Source: Bryobacterales bacterium
GTDB taxonomy: Bacteria; Acidobacteriota; Terriglobia; Bryobacterales; UBA6623
Length of the DNA: 64,000 nucleotides
Assembly (NCBI GenBank): GCA_022824585.1
Contig: JAJDZN010000323.1
Span: 1-64,000 of the forward strand
Direction: 5' to 3'
The position numbers were made by a program, and so were the translations under genes. The notes below the pieces were generated by a model, which was given only the letters and a program-made list of their open reading frames with translations, searched no databases and was not told where the DNA came from. Within the stretch, counting starts at the first letter, position 1. The number at the start of each line of letters is the position of its first letter. This document shows, one piece after another, positions 56,283 through 64,000 of the stretch.

Positions 56283-58115
56283 ATGGCTAATCCTTGCAAC
56301 CGACAGCCTCGTCCGCTTGACGTAACCGCACCCCTAGCGCTCGCGCTGGCAGCCCTGCTACTGGCCGCGGGCTGCGCGACCGCACCGGTCGACAGCCGGC
56401 CGAACATCATCCTCGTGATGACCGACGACCAGGGCTACGGCGAGGTCGGCGCGCACGGCAATTCGATGATCCGAACGCCGAATCTGGATGCCTTGCACGC
56501 TGAGAGCGTGCGGCTGACGAACTTCCATGTCGACCCCACTTGCTCGCCGACCAGATCCGCTCTGATCACTGGAAGATACTCGTCGCGGACCGGCGTCTGG
56601 CACACGATCATGGGGCGTTCGATCGTCCACCGCGAGGAGACCTCGTTCGCCGACGTGCTCTCGGAGGCCGGCTACGCGACGGGCTTCTTCGGCAAGTGGC
56701 ACCTAGGCGACAACTCGCCCTACCGTCCGATCGACCGAGGCTTCCAAGAGGCCGTCTACCACGGCGGTGGCGGCGTTGGCCAGACTCCGGACTACTGGGG
56801 CAACGACTATTTCGACGACACCTATTGGCACAACGGCGAGCCCACCGCCTACGAGGGCTACTGCACCGACGTTTTCTTCGACAACGCCCTGCGATTCATC
56901 GAGCAACAGCAGGACGAGGATCCGAGCCCGTTCTTCGTCTACGTGGCGACGAACGCCCCGCACGGGCCGTTCTTGGTCGACGAGTCGTATTCGAAGCCGT
57001 ATGCCGACAATGGCGTTCCCAGCCCGATGGACAAGTTCTACGGCATGATCGAGAACATCGACGACAACATGGGGCGCCTGACCGCGAAGCTGGACGAGCT
57101 TGGCATCGCGAACAACACCCTGCTGATCTTCATGACCGACAACGGCTCTGCGGCCGGCGTGACCAACACGCACCCGACCCAGAGGGTGGGCTCGACCAAC
57201 GCGGAGCTGCTCGCGCGGGCGGCCAAGGAAGAAGCCGACGGCGCGTGGCAGGGCTTCAATGCCGAAATGCGCGGGAGGAAGGGGTCAGAGTATGACGGGG
57301 GCCATCGCGTGCCGTTCTTCGTGCGTTGGCCCGACGGGAACTTGGGAGCTCCCCGGGATGTCGCGAATCTTGCCGCGCACATCGACGTCCTGCCGACCTT
57401 CGCGGACGCAGCCGGCGCGCCGCCGCGGGAAGACCTGGACTGGGACGGCACGAGCTTGCTGCCGCTGCTGCGGGGCGGGGACTGGGCGGACCGGACGCTG
57501 GTCGTGCATTCCCAGCGCATCCGGTTCCCGGAACGCTGGCGCAAGAGTTCCGTCATGACGGAACAGCACCGCCTCGTGAACGGACAGGAGCTCTATGACA
57601 TCCAAGCCGATCCGGGCCAGCTGACAGACATATCCACCGAGAATCCCGAAACGGTCGCGGCTCTACGCGCTGAGTACGATGCGTGGTGGGAGCATATCGG
57701 CGATCGCTTCGAGCAGCATGTCTATCTTGATATCGGCTCGGATGCCGAGAATCCGGCGCGGATCACGGCCCACGACTGGCTTCCGCCAGACGATTCAGTG
57801 CAGGTGCCATGGAACCAAGGCCATGTGTCCCGCGCCCCGGCCGTGAACGGAACTTGGAATATCCAAGTCACGCAAGCTGGCACTTATGAGTTCGAGCTAT
57901 ACCAGCGCGACGAGCCCGCAAACTTCCCGATCGAGGCGAACACGGCGACACTCCGCATCGGCGAGCTGGAAGAGACCGTGCCGGTAGAGTCTGGCGCCTC
58001 CAGCGCATCCATCAAGATGGAGTTGCCCGCAGGCAAGACGACCATGCACAGCCGCTTCCTTACCGAGGACGGGACCGAGCGGGGGGCCTTCTACATCTAC
58101 GCGAAGCGCTTGTGA
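56283..58115 (+). CDS. lipoprotein arylsulfatase-family sulfatase with C-terminal beta domain
   Basis: The 610-residue sulfatase has a lipobox (Cys31), the metal-binding NIILVMTDDQGYG and the formylglycine site CSPTR (Cys87-Arg91) that needs a maturase. It would remove sulfate esters from sugars or phenols at the cell surface or in the periplasm. After the catalytic domain (to about 470) comes a beta-sandwich-like region (about 490-608, with NGTWNIQVTQAGTYEFELYQ) not usual in plain sulfatases. It is near two TonB receptors and a DUF3604 gene, which suggests a role in using sulfated organic matter. Confidence 0.9.
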   Translation: MANPCNRQPRPLDVTAPLALALAALLLAAGCATAPVDSRPNIILVMTDDQGYGEVGAHGNSMIRTPNLDALHAESVRLTNFHVDPTCSPTRSALITGRYSSRTGVWHTIMGRSIVHREETSFADVLSEAGYATGFFGKWHLGDNSPYRPIDRGFQEAVYHGGGGVGQTPDYWGNDYFDDTYWHNGEPTAYEGYCTDVFFDNALRFIEQQQDEDPSPFFVYVATNAPHGPFLVDESYSKPYADNGVPSPMDKFYGMIENIDDNMGRLTAKLDELGIANNTLLIFMTDNGSAAGVTNTHPTQRVGSTNAELLARAAKEEADGAWQGFNAEMRGRKGSEYDGGHRVPFFVRWPDGNLGAPRDVANLAAHIDVLPTFADAAGAPPREDLDWDGTSLLPLLRGGDWADRTLVVHSQRIRFPERWRKSSVMTEQHRLVNGQELYDIQADPGQLTDISTENPETVAALRAEYDAWWEHIGDRFEQHVYLDIGSDAENPARITAHDWLPPDDSVQVPWNQGHVSRAPAVNGTWNIQVTQAGTYEFELYQRDEPANFPIEANTATLRIGELEETVPVESGASSASIKMELPAGKTTMHSRFLTEDGTERGAFYIYAKRL

Positions 58116-58348
58116 CCAGAGCGGTCATGCAACTCCTCGCGCGTCGGCCTGCGACCGCCGGGCCAGTCTAGCTTGCGCGGCTTCGTTTCCAAGTAGCGGC
58201 GCATCGCGACCTCATAGCCGTCCTCATCGAGCCGCATCCCGTCAAGCAGCTCGGCAAGCCATCGGGATACGCTGCGGCCCTCCTCGGCTGCTTTGACACG
58301 GAGCCACCGAGCCAGATCGTCCGGCAAGGCAATGGTGATCTTCTTCAT
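58097..58348 (-). CDS. RHH (CopG-type) antitoxin, orphan
   Basis: The 83-residue protein has a ribbon-helix-helix DNA-binding N-terminus (MKKITIALPDDLARWLRVKAAEEGRSVSRWLAELL) and a C-terminal TREELHDR segment common in antitoxins paired with PIN-domain (VapC-type) toxins. No PIN gene follows: the end of this gene overlaps the end of the sulfatase gene by 19 bases. The toxin is missing or elsewhere. The RHH domain may still regulate nearby genes. Confidence 0.75.
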   Translation of the reverse strand: MKKITIALPDDLARWLRVKAAEEGRSVSRWLAELLDGMRLDEDGYEVAMRRYLETKPRKLDWPGGRRPTREELHDRSGHKRFA

Positions 58349-58635
58349 CCCCGGCGCTACCTCGAAGAATTCACGTAAACATTGTCACACGGGAATCTTG
58401 CTGGTCGGTGCTAAGACGACCAAGCAAGAAGGATCGCCAGAAGTTCTCGCAAGTTTCGAGCAGTGGTCGTTATTGAAGTGTGCGTTACTGGGTCTGGGCG
58501 TATCCGCAGCTTCGGGCTGGGCCTAGACTTCATCGGTTCGACTTGGAAGCCGAGTGCTGGACGCAGAGTTGCGGCGGCGGGAAGAATCCGGTCGCCCCAA
58601 CGAGTTAGCTGCCAACTTGCCTCGAAGCGCGCACG

Positions 58636-61494
58636 CTAGAACCGTACGGAAAGGCGCGCGTAGTAGAAGCCGCCGTTGAAACCGAACGGCGCCGACCGGC
58701 GCGAGAAGAGGAAGATTCCGGGCGATTCGATGATGACTCTGCCGCTCGAATCCTCGAGCCGGCCGTTTCGGGTCTGGCCGACGTGGTTCTGATCCGGAAC
58801 GGTGTTGAGCAGGTTCTGGGCGCCGATCGTCAGCTCGGTGTGCTTGAAGACCTTGAAGCCAACATGCATGTCGGTCACCACCTTGCCGCAGAACTGCTGG
58901 CGCGACCCGCCCAGCGGGCTCGCGGAGAAGCCCGACGCTCCGCAGGGCCTCTCGCCCAAGTTTCCGCCTTCCTGCACCCAGTAGCTGCCGAAGTAGCGCA
59001 CCGCTCCGCCGACCTTGAATGGGCCGATGCTGTAGTCCGCCATGCCCTGGACGCGGGTGTTGGGCTGCCATTCGGTCAGGATCGAGCGGTCCTGGCTGCC
59101 GAAGATCGTGTCCTCTAGACCCGCCAGCAGCGTCGGGGCGTTGACTCCGCCGGCCAGGTCCGTGTTGACGAGCATTCCGGAAAGGCCGAAGTCCAGCACG
59201 GACCCGTTTCGCCAGGCGTGCAAGCTGCTGAACGAGAATTCCATTCCCGAGGTGACCGTCTCTGCAGCGTTGGTGAAGAACTGCGCCGCCGTGGCATTGA
59301 CGGCGTCCAGACCGGCGATCGCTTCGGGGATGCCTGCGAGCTTGGCTGCAGTGAACGAGCCGCTGATCACGATGCGATCCTGCACGGTGACCCGGAATGC
59401 ATCGACGGTGAGAGAAGTGGTCGGATTGATGCGCACGACCGCCCCGCCACTGAAGTTCACCGACCGTTCCTGCTTGAGGTTCGGAATGCCCAGAGCCTTG
59501 GCGACCGAGCTGTCGTTCGAGTACGTTCCGCGTTCCTGCGCGACGGTCTCGCCCGCCTCGTTCGTGACAAATTGAGTGCTCACGTTCGTGAAGTGGAGCT
59601 GGTGGAGCGAAGGCGCGCGGAAGCCGGTGTTCACGCTCCCCCGGAGGGCGAACACCGGGCTGAAGTCGTGGCGGACGGACAGCTTCCCGGTGAGCGCGCC
59701 GCCGAAGTCGCTGTAGCGCTCGAACCGCCCGGCCATCCCGACCTTGAAGCCATTCCCAAAGCCGATCTCGACATCGCCATAGACGCCGGCATTTGTCCGG
59801 CTCTCGTCGACGTTCCGCTGGAAGCCCGGGAAGACTTGGATGCCGGCGGGCGCCGCGACGCAGACTGACTTGTCCTCGATGTCCGGATCGTCCTTGCAGT
59901 TCCTGTACGAGAAGGGCTCGCCAGCCCGGATGCCGTAGCGGTCCTGGCGAAACTCTGCCCCGAACGCGAGATTGGTGGTGCGGCCAGCGCCCTCGAACTC
60001 TCGCGACACGTCGAAATTGAACGCGGTCTGGTCGAACCGCGGGCCCCCGGAGTCCGCCTGGCGCGGGCTCAGGGTGCCATAGGTGGCGTTGTTGGAATTC
60101 GTGATCAGGAAGTCGAACGAGTTGCGGCCGTGATTCAGGCTCAAGTCGAAGTTCCAGCCGGTGACGGAGGTGAAGTCGATCCCCGCTACGAAAGACAGGT
60201 CGGAGACCTCGGTATTGATCTGCGGCAAAAACCCGTCGGGGTAGAACTCCAGTACCGTGTTGCTGACGTTGGCGCGGCGATAGAATCCGGTGCTCTGGTT
60301 GTCGCGCAGGGTCCAGCCGCCAAAGGAGTAGAAACTGGCTCGCTTGCCGATCGGAATCCCCGCGTTGTAGTACATGCTGAGCTGGTCGCTGTCGGCATCG
60401 CCGATCCGGAAGTTCTTGCGATAGAAGGTGTACTCGCGCGGGTCGAAACACCTGCCGGGCGTCCCCGCCCCCGGGTTCCCTCCGCCGGCGCCAATCGCGT
60501 ACGGCGCGTCGGGCGAGCAGTCCACCAGAGGATACTGCGTCCTGGCGCTCCAGCCGGCTCGATTGGTGCGGTCACGGTCGCGGGATTCGAACGTCAGGTT
60601 CAGGAATCCGCCATTCTCCGACGCCCATCCGCCGTGCATGCTGCTCATCAACGTGTCGCCGTCCCCCGCGTAGGTCTGTCCCCAAGCCGTGTCAAAGGCG
60701 AAGCCCGGGCTGTCTTTGAGGACGATGTTGATCACCCCGGCGATCGCGTCGGACCCGTACTGGGCCGCAGCGCCGTCACGAAGCACCTCGATGCGCTCGA
60801 TTGCGGCGATCGGTATCGCGTTCATGTCGGTGCCGGCCGTGCCCCGGCCGACCGAGGTGTTGACATGTAGCAGCGCGCTGTTGTGCCGCCGCTTGCCATT
60901 GACGAGCACGAGCGTCTGGTCAGGGCCCAAGCCCCGCAGAGTCGCCGGGCGCAGCGCGTCCGTTCCGTCACTGATGGTCGAACTGGAGAAGTTGAACGAA
61001 GGGGCCTGCATCTGCAGCGCGCGCCCCGCCTCCAGCTGCCCAGTGCTACGCAGCCGCTCGCCCAGCACCAGCTGGACCGGAACCGCGGACTCGAGGGGCT
61101 GCACGCCCTCGGAGCGAGTGCCCACGCTGGCCTCCACGTCAATGACCTCGCTGACAACCTGAAGCTGCAGCTTGACCGTGACCGATCCTTCGGACTCGGA
61201 GACTTCCCGGCTGGCCGCGGCAAAGTCGGGTGCGGTCACGACCAGCGAGTGAGGGCCAGCGCCCAGACCGGAGAAAATCGCGATGCCGCTGTCATCGGTT
61301 GGAATCTCCTGATCCCCGATTGCCACGGATGCGTTGGTGACTGCGTCTGAGAACGGATCGACAACTTTGACACTCAATGTTTGGCCAAATACAGGCGGAG
61401 CCCAGAGCAGGAATGCGAGAAACGATGTTGACAGGGCGAGCAGGATCGTGCGCCGGGGTCTTGGGCCCATCTCTTGATTGGCTTGTTCCAACAC
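58636..61494 (-). CDS. TonB-dependent receptor
   Basis: The 952-residue outer-membrane receptor has a signal region (about 15-37), a carboxypeptidase-like domain (about 39-115), a plug (about 150-265: SSTISDGTDALRPATLRGLGPDQTLVLVNGKRRHNSALLH, RIEVLRDGAAAQYGSDAIAGVINI) and a barrel ending GFYYARLSVRF. The plug is of the catecholate/vitamin-like class. Substrate unknown; the sulfatase and DUF3604 neighbours suggest an organic substrate. It diverges from the DUF3604 gene. Confidence 0.92.
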   Translation of the reverse strand: MLEQANQEMGPRPRRTILLALSTSFLAFLLWAPPVFGQTLSVKVVDPFSDAVTNASVAIGDQEIPTDDSGIAIFSGLGAGPHSLVVTAPDFAAASREVSESEGSVTVKLQLQVVSEVIDVEASVGTRSEGVQPLESAVPVQLVLGERLRSTGQLEAGRALQMQAPSFNFSSSTISDGTDALRPATLRGLGPDQTLVLVNGKRRHNSALLHVNTSVGRGTAGTDMNAIPIAAIERIEVLRDGAAAQYGSDAIAGVINIVLKDSPGFAFDTAWGQTYAGDGDTLMSSMHGGWASENGGFLNLTFESRDRDRTNRAGWSARTQYPLVDCSPDAPYAIGAGGGNPGAGTPGRCFDPREYTFYRKNFRIGDADSDQLSMYYNAGIPIGKRASFYSFGGWTLRDNQSTGFYRRANVSNTVLEFYPDGFLPQINTEVSDLSFVAGIDFTSVTGWNFDLSLNHGRNSFDFLITNSNNATYGTLSPRQADSGGPRFDQTAFNFDVSREFEGAGRTTNLAFGAEFRQDRYGIRAGEPFSYRNCKDDPDIEDKSVCVAAPAGIQVFPGFQRNVDESRTNAGVYGDVEIGFGNGFKVGMAGRFERYSDFGGALTGKLSVRHDFSPVFALRGSVNTGFRAPSLHQLHFTNVSTQFVTNEAGETVAQERGTYSNDSSVAKALGIPNLKQERSVNFSGGAVVRINPTTSLTVDAFRVTVQDRIVISGSFTAAKLAGIPEAIAGLDAVNATAAQFFTNAAETVTSGMEFSFSSLHAWRNGSVLDFGLSGMLVNTDLAGGVNAPTLLAGLEDTIFGSQDRSILTEWQPNTRVQGMADYSIGPFKVGGAVRYFGSYWVQEGGNLGERPCGASGFSASPLGGSRQQFCGKVVTDMHVGFKVFKHTELTIGAQNLLNTVPDQNHVGQTRNGRLEDSSGRVIIESPGIFLFSRRSAPFGFNGGFYYARLSVRF

Positions 61495-61862
61495 GGGGAG
61501 AGCGTGCTCCTTGGACGTGACGTCTTGGTGGGGGGTGCCCGAACTGCTGCCTTACGGCTAGAGCGAGATCGCCAGGCCGCAGAGCTGTAAGCCCCCGATC
61601 GCAAGCACCGGACGCTTCGCGGCCTTCCAAGCCTATCAAGGCCGAGAACGTGATTCCAAGGACTGAAAGCGGGGTTAGGCGCTCGACTGCACATCGTCTT
61701 GCCGGGCCTCTCGTCGAGCTGGCGAGCCTACTCGAATCACCTTGCTCGCGATTCGGTCGGTCTTGGCCGCTCTCCGCCTGGACGGACAGCACAGCGGGCC
61801 GAGAGATCGGGGCGTCGGAGAGCCCGTTAACGCCGGCGATCTGCCACCATGTTTGTACTCTC
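61495..61862. other. 368-bp divergent intergenic region
   Basis: It separates the receptor (minus) from the DUF3604 gene (plus) and should contain both promoters. No gene is supported. Confidence 0.4.
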
Positions 61863-64000
61863 GTGCCGGAGACCCGACAAACCGCGCGCGTTCCAAGCGG
61901 ATCAGGCCGCTATCTGGTGAGCTTGCTGGCGGTGGTCATCCATTTCTGCCTGAGCCCGCACGCCAGCGCCCAAGCCCAATCCCAGAATCGCGACGACTAC
62001 ATGTCGCCCCAAGCTCGCGCCAGTGTCGAAGCGCTCAAAGCCAGCTCGGCGCTGCAGCGGACCGACGGATCGAACCTAGCCGAGCGCACGCCGGTGCTGT
62101 GGCGCTGGATAAACGACTACGCGCTCGCCGGCGGCCCCGTGCCCGACCGCGCTACGGGGATTCTGCAATCCGCCTTCCGGGAGTTGCTCGATGCCAAGCG
62201 GGCGGGACGCGAGCCTATGGTGTCCCTCGCTCAGCGACCGGACGGGCGCGCCTTCTATGCCGATGCGCGGATCGATCAGGTGATCGAAGAACTCCGCTTC
62301 AAGGATGAGCGTCCCGGAGCCCTGGGCCGGTTCCAACTCGGCTCGCGCGGTCCCTTCGCAGCCGATACGTGGATTACCGTGGAGCTGACCTATACCGTCG
62401 GCGAACTTACCCTGCAGCAAGGAGGCAAGGTTGTGGTCGGGCGAAACTCGCAGTGGGATCGCGGCGACCTGCAGAACGACGGTCCGGGCGATGGCTTCGT
62501 CACGATCAGGGCCTCCAAGCCGGATGTCCGGTTCGCGAAGGTCGAGATCCCGAGGGGACCGGAGCGGTACAGCGCGGTCGGCGCGAGGCCGGCGTTCCTG
62601 CTCGAACGCGGAACGCTTTCCCAAGGTGACTCCTTCACGCTGGTCTACGGTGACCGCACCGGCGGAGGGCGCGGATGGCACATCCACACCTACGAGAACG
62701 ACTTGACGGTGCTGCCCGTGTATGTGGATCACTCCGGCGATGGCACGTACCCGACACACAATTGGCCGGCGTTCGAAGTGGTGGGCGCGTCCGCCGCAAG
62801 GGTCAAGGGGTTCGCTCCGTCCGTGGTCGAACCGGGCGAGGCCTTCGATCTGGCCGTCCGCAGCGAGGACGTCAACTTCAATCGGGCGCGAAGCGATATA
62901 CCGGCTTACCGAGTCAGCTTGAACGGGGAGCCTTTCCGAGACATCCCGGCCGGCGCACCCGCTCTCAACGTGCTCGATGACATCCGCTTGGGCGAGCCGG
63001 GCGTTTACCGCTTCGGCATCGAGTCCGCCGATGGCAGGATCACCGGCTCCAGCAACCCGGTGTGGGTGCGCAGCGACCCGCCGCACCGCATCTACTGGGG
63101 CGAGACTCACTCCCACGTGGGGCTGGCGGAGGGGCAGGGCTCGATCGACGGAGCCTATCGGTATGCCCGGGACGACGCCCGGCTGGACTTCTACGGCATG
63201 TCCGACCACGACACCGCAATGGACGACCTCGAGTGGAAGAACGTCCGCGAGGCCGTGATCCGCTATAGCGAGCCCGGCGAATTCATCGCATTCCTAGGCT
63301 ACGAATGGACCGTGCAAAGAAGGTACGGCGGACATCATAACGTCTTCTACCGCAGTCCCTTCGACGAGCGCGTCGGCGCGCACCTCGCGCCCAATCTCGC
63401 CGCCCTGTACCAAGGGCTGCGCGAGCGCTACCACACGAACGACGTCCTCATCATTCCGCACGCCCACCAGCCCGGGGATTGGCGGAACAGCGACACCGAC
63501 ATGGAATCCCTCGTCGAGATCATGTCGATGCACGGCACGTTCGAGTGGTTCGGCAACTACTACCTCCGCAACGGGCATCAGGTCGGATTCGTGGCAGCCT
63601 CGGATGACCACCGCACGCACCCCGGCTACACCGGCACGCGCCCGCGGGGCATGTCACAGTTCGGCGGGCTGGCCGTCGCGCTGGCGAGAGAGAAGACTGC
63701 AGACGCCATCTTCGACGCCCTCAAGCAGCGCCGCGTGTATGCCGCGACGACTGCCGAGCGGATCATCGTCGACCTCGAACTGAACGGCGAGCAGATGGGC
63801 CGGAGGATCGGCTACAGCGACGACCGCCGCCTGCGAGCGCGCGTGATGGGAACGGCCCCGATCACCGAAGTGGCGGTGGTCAAGAACGGCGACGAGGTCT
63901 ATCGGATGCGGCCTCTGAAGGCGAGCCTAGCCGACCGAGTGACGGCGCAGGTCTCTTTCGAATCGTCCTCGGAACCGTTCATCCGCGACAGCCCGCGCGG
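61863..64000 (+). CDS. secreted DUF3604 protein (3' end outside window)
   Basis: The frame is open to the end of the window (712 codons and continuing). GTG at 61863 gives a signal peptide (LVSLLAVVIHFCLSPHASAQ). The family signature is at about 410-450 (plus-strand 63090-63220): RIYWGETHSHVGLAEGQG, then FYGMSDHD, with further His residues at HAHQPGDW and in ASDDHRTHPG. DUF3604 proteins share features with PHP-type metal hydrolases and are common in marine bacteria, often with sulfatases or dehydrogenases. The substrate is unknown. No clear ribosome site precedes the GTG, so the start is tentative. Confidence 0.82.
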   Translation, partial: MPETRQTARVPSGSGRYLVSLLAVVIHFCLSPHASAQAQSQNRDDYMSPQARASVEALKASSALQRTDGSNLAERTPVLWRWINDYALAGGPVPDRATGILQSAFRELLDAKRAGREPMVSLAQRPDGRAFYADARIDQVIEELRFKDERPGALGRFQLGSRGPFAADTWITVELTYTVGELTLQQGGKVVVGRNSQWDRGDLQNDGPGDGFVTIRASKPDVRFAKVEIPRGPERYSAVGARPAFLLERGTLSQGDSFTLVYGDRTGGGRGWHIHTYENDLTVLPVYVDHSGDGTYPTHNWPAFEVVGASAARVKGFAPSVVEPGEAFDLAVRSEDVNFNRARSDIPAYRVSLNGEPFRDIPAGAPALNVLDDIRLGEPGVYRFGIESADGRITGSSNPVWVRSDPPHRIYWGETHSHVGLAEGQGSIDGAYRYARDDARLDFYGMSDHDTAMDDLEWKNVREAVIRYSEPGEFIAFLGYEWTVQRRYGGHHNVFYRSPFDERVGAHLAPNLAALYQGLRERYHTNDVLIIPHAHQPGDWRNSDTDMESLVEIMSMHGTFEWFGNYYLRNGHQVGFVAASDDHRTHPGYTGTRPRGMSQFGGLAVALAREKTADAIFDALKQRRVYAATTAERIIVDLELNGEQMGRRIGYSDDRRLRARVMGTAPITEVAVVKNGDEVYRMRPLKASLADRVTAQVSFESSSEPFIRDSPR

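Noticed and set aside
58523-60451. Long open frame overlapping the third TonB receptor on the same strand
   Set aside because: It is a frame-shifted reading of the receptor gene; the receptor frame has all family motifs.
1-64000. tRNA, rRNA, CRISPR arrays, prophage and replication origin
   Set aside because: No cloverleaf pattern, rRNA signature, direct-repeat array, phage structural gene or DnaA-box cluster was seen by eye. Short RNAs could still be missed without a covariance search.

Overview
The window is GC-rich, gene-dense bacterial DNA from a diderm. Several families point to Acidobacteriota: a VWFA-related protein of the acidobacterial type, Oar-like TonB-dependent receptors with an N-terminal carboxypeptidase-like domain, DUF1501 and ThuA-like proteins, and a GMC oxidoreductase paired with a gluconate dehydrogenase subunit 3. 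The phylum is inferred from this gene content; no rRNA or tRNA gene was found to confirm it.

Layout. 1-4470 is an eroded accessory region. It holds the 3' ends of two type I polyketide synthase (PKS) acyltransferase regions with a transposase fragment between them, then a discrete acyl carrier protein and an alpha/beta hydrolase on the other strand, and an IS4-type transposase that has lost its core. 4890-11229 holds a small membrane protein and the complete Tol-Pal envelope system (tolQ, tolR, tolA/tonB-like, tolB, pal, cpoB). 11259-21375 is mostly housekeeping: arsC, pcrA/uvrD helicase, a DUF1501 protein, aroE, two secreted Arg/Gly-tailed proteins, a glycosyltransferase, maf, a di-haem peroxidase and nuoB. 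21532-25389 holds a lipoprotein MsrB and an operon of a MscS-like protein, a pore-less MgtE and a full MgtE. 26012-37612 includes two ThuA-like proteins, gltD, a FlK-like thioesterase, the GMC oxidoreductase pair, a SurA-N/DsbA-like fusion, a GNAT and leuS. 37940-39777 has a hicB antitoxin, an amber-interrupted hicA and the VWFA protein. 40301-50481 has a large Oar-like receptor and an efflux operon (fusion protein, FtsX-type permease, TolC, TPR lipoprotein) with no ATPase gene nearby. 50841-64000 has a frameshifted Rpn nuclease, a receptor with an Asp-rich insert divergent from an ECF sigma/anti-sigma pair, a lipoprotein sulfatase, an orphan RHH antitoxin, a third receptor and a DUF3604 protein that runs off the window.

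The most unusual gene is the anti-sigma factor at 55196-56029. Its outer domain looks like a secreted HNH-type nuclease domain, and it sits beside an ECF sigma factor and a TonB receptor. A second theme is erosion of accessory genes: dead PKS acyltransferase, core-deleted transposase, two small genes each broken by one in-frame TAG, a frameshifted Rpn gene and an antitoxin without its toxin. TAG is an ordinary stop elsewhere in the window (pal, cpoB, the DUF1501 gene), so these look like nonsense mutations, not recoding.
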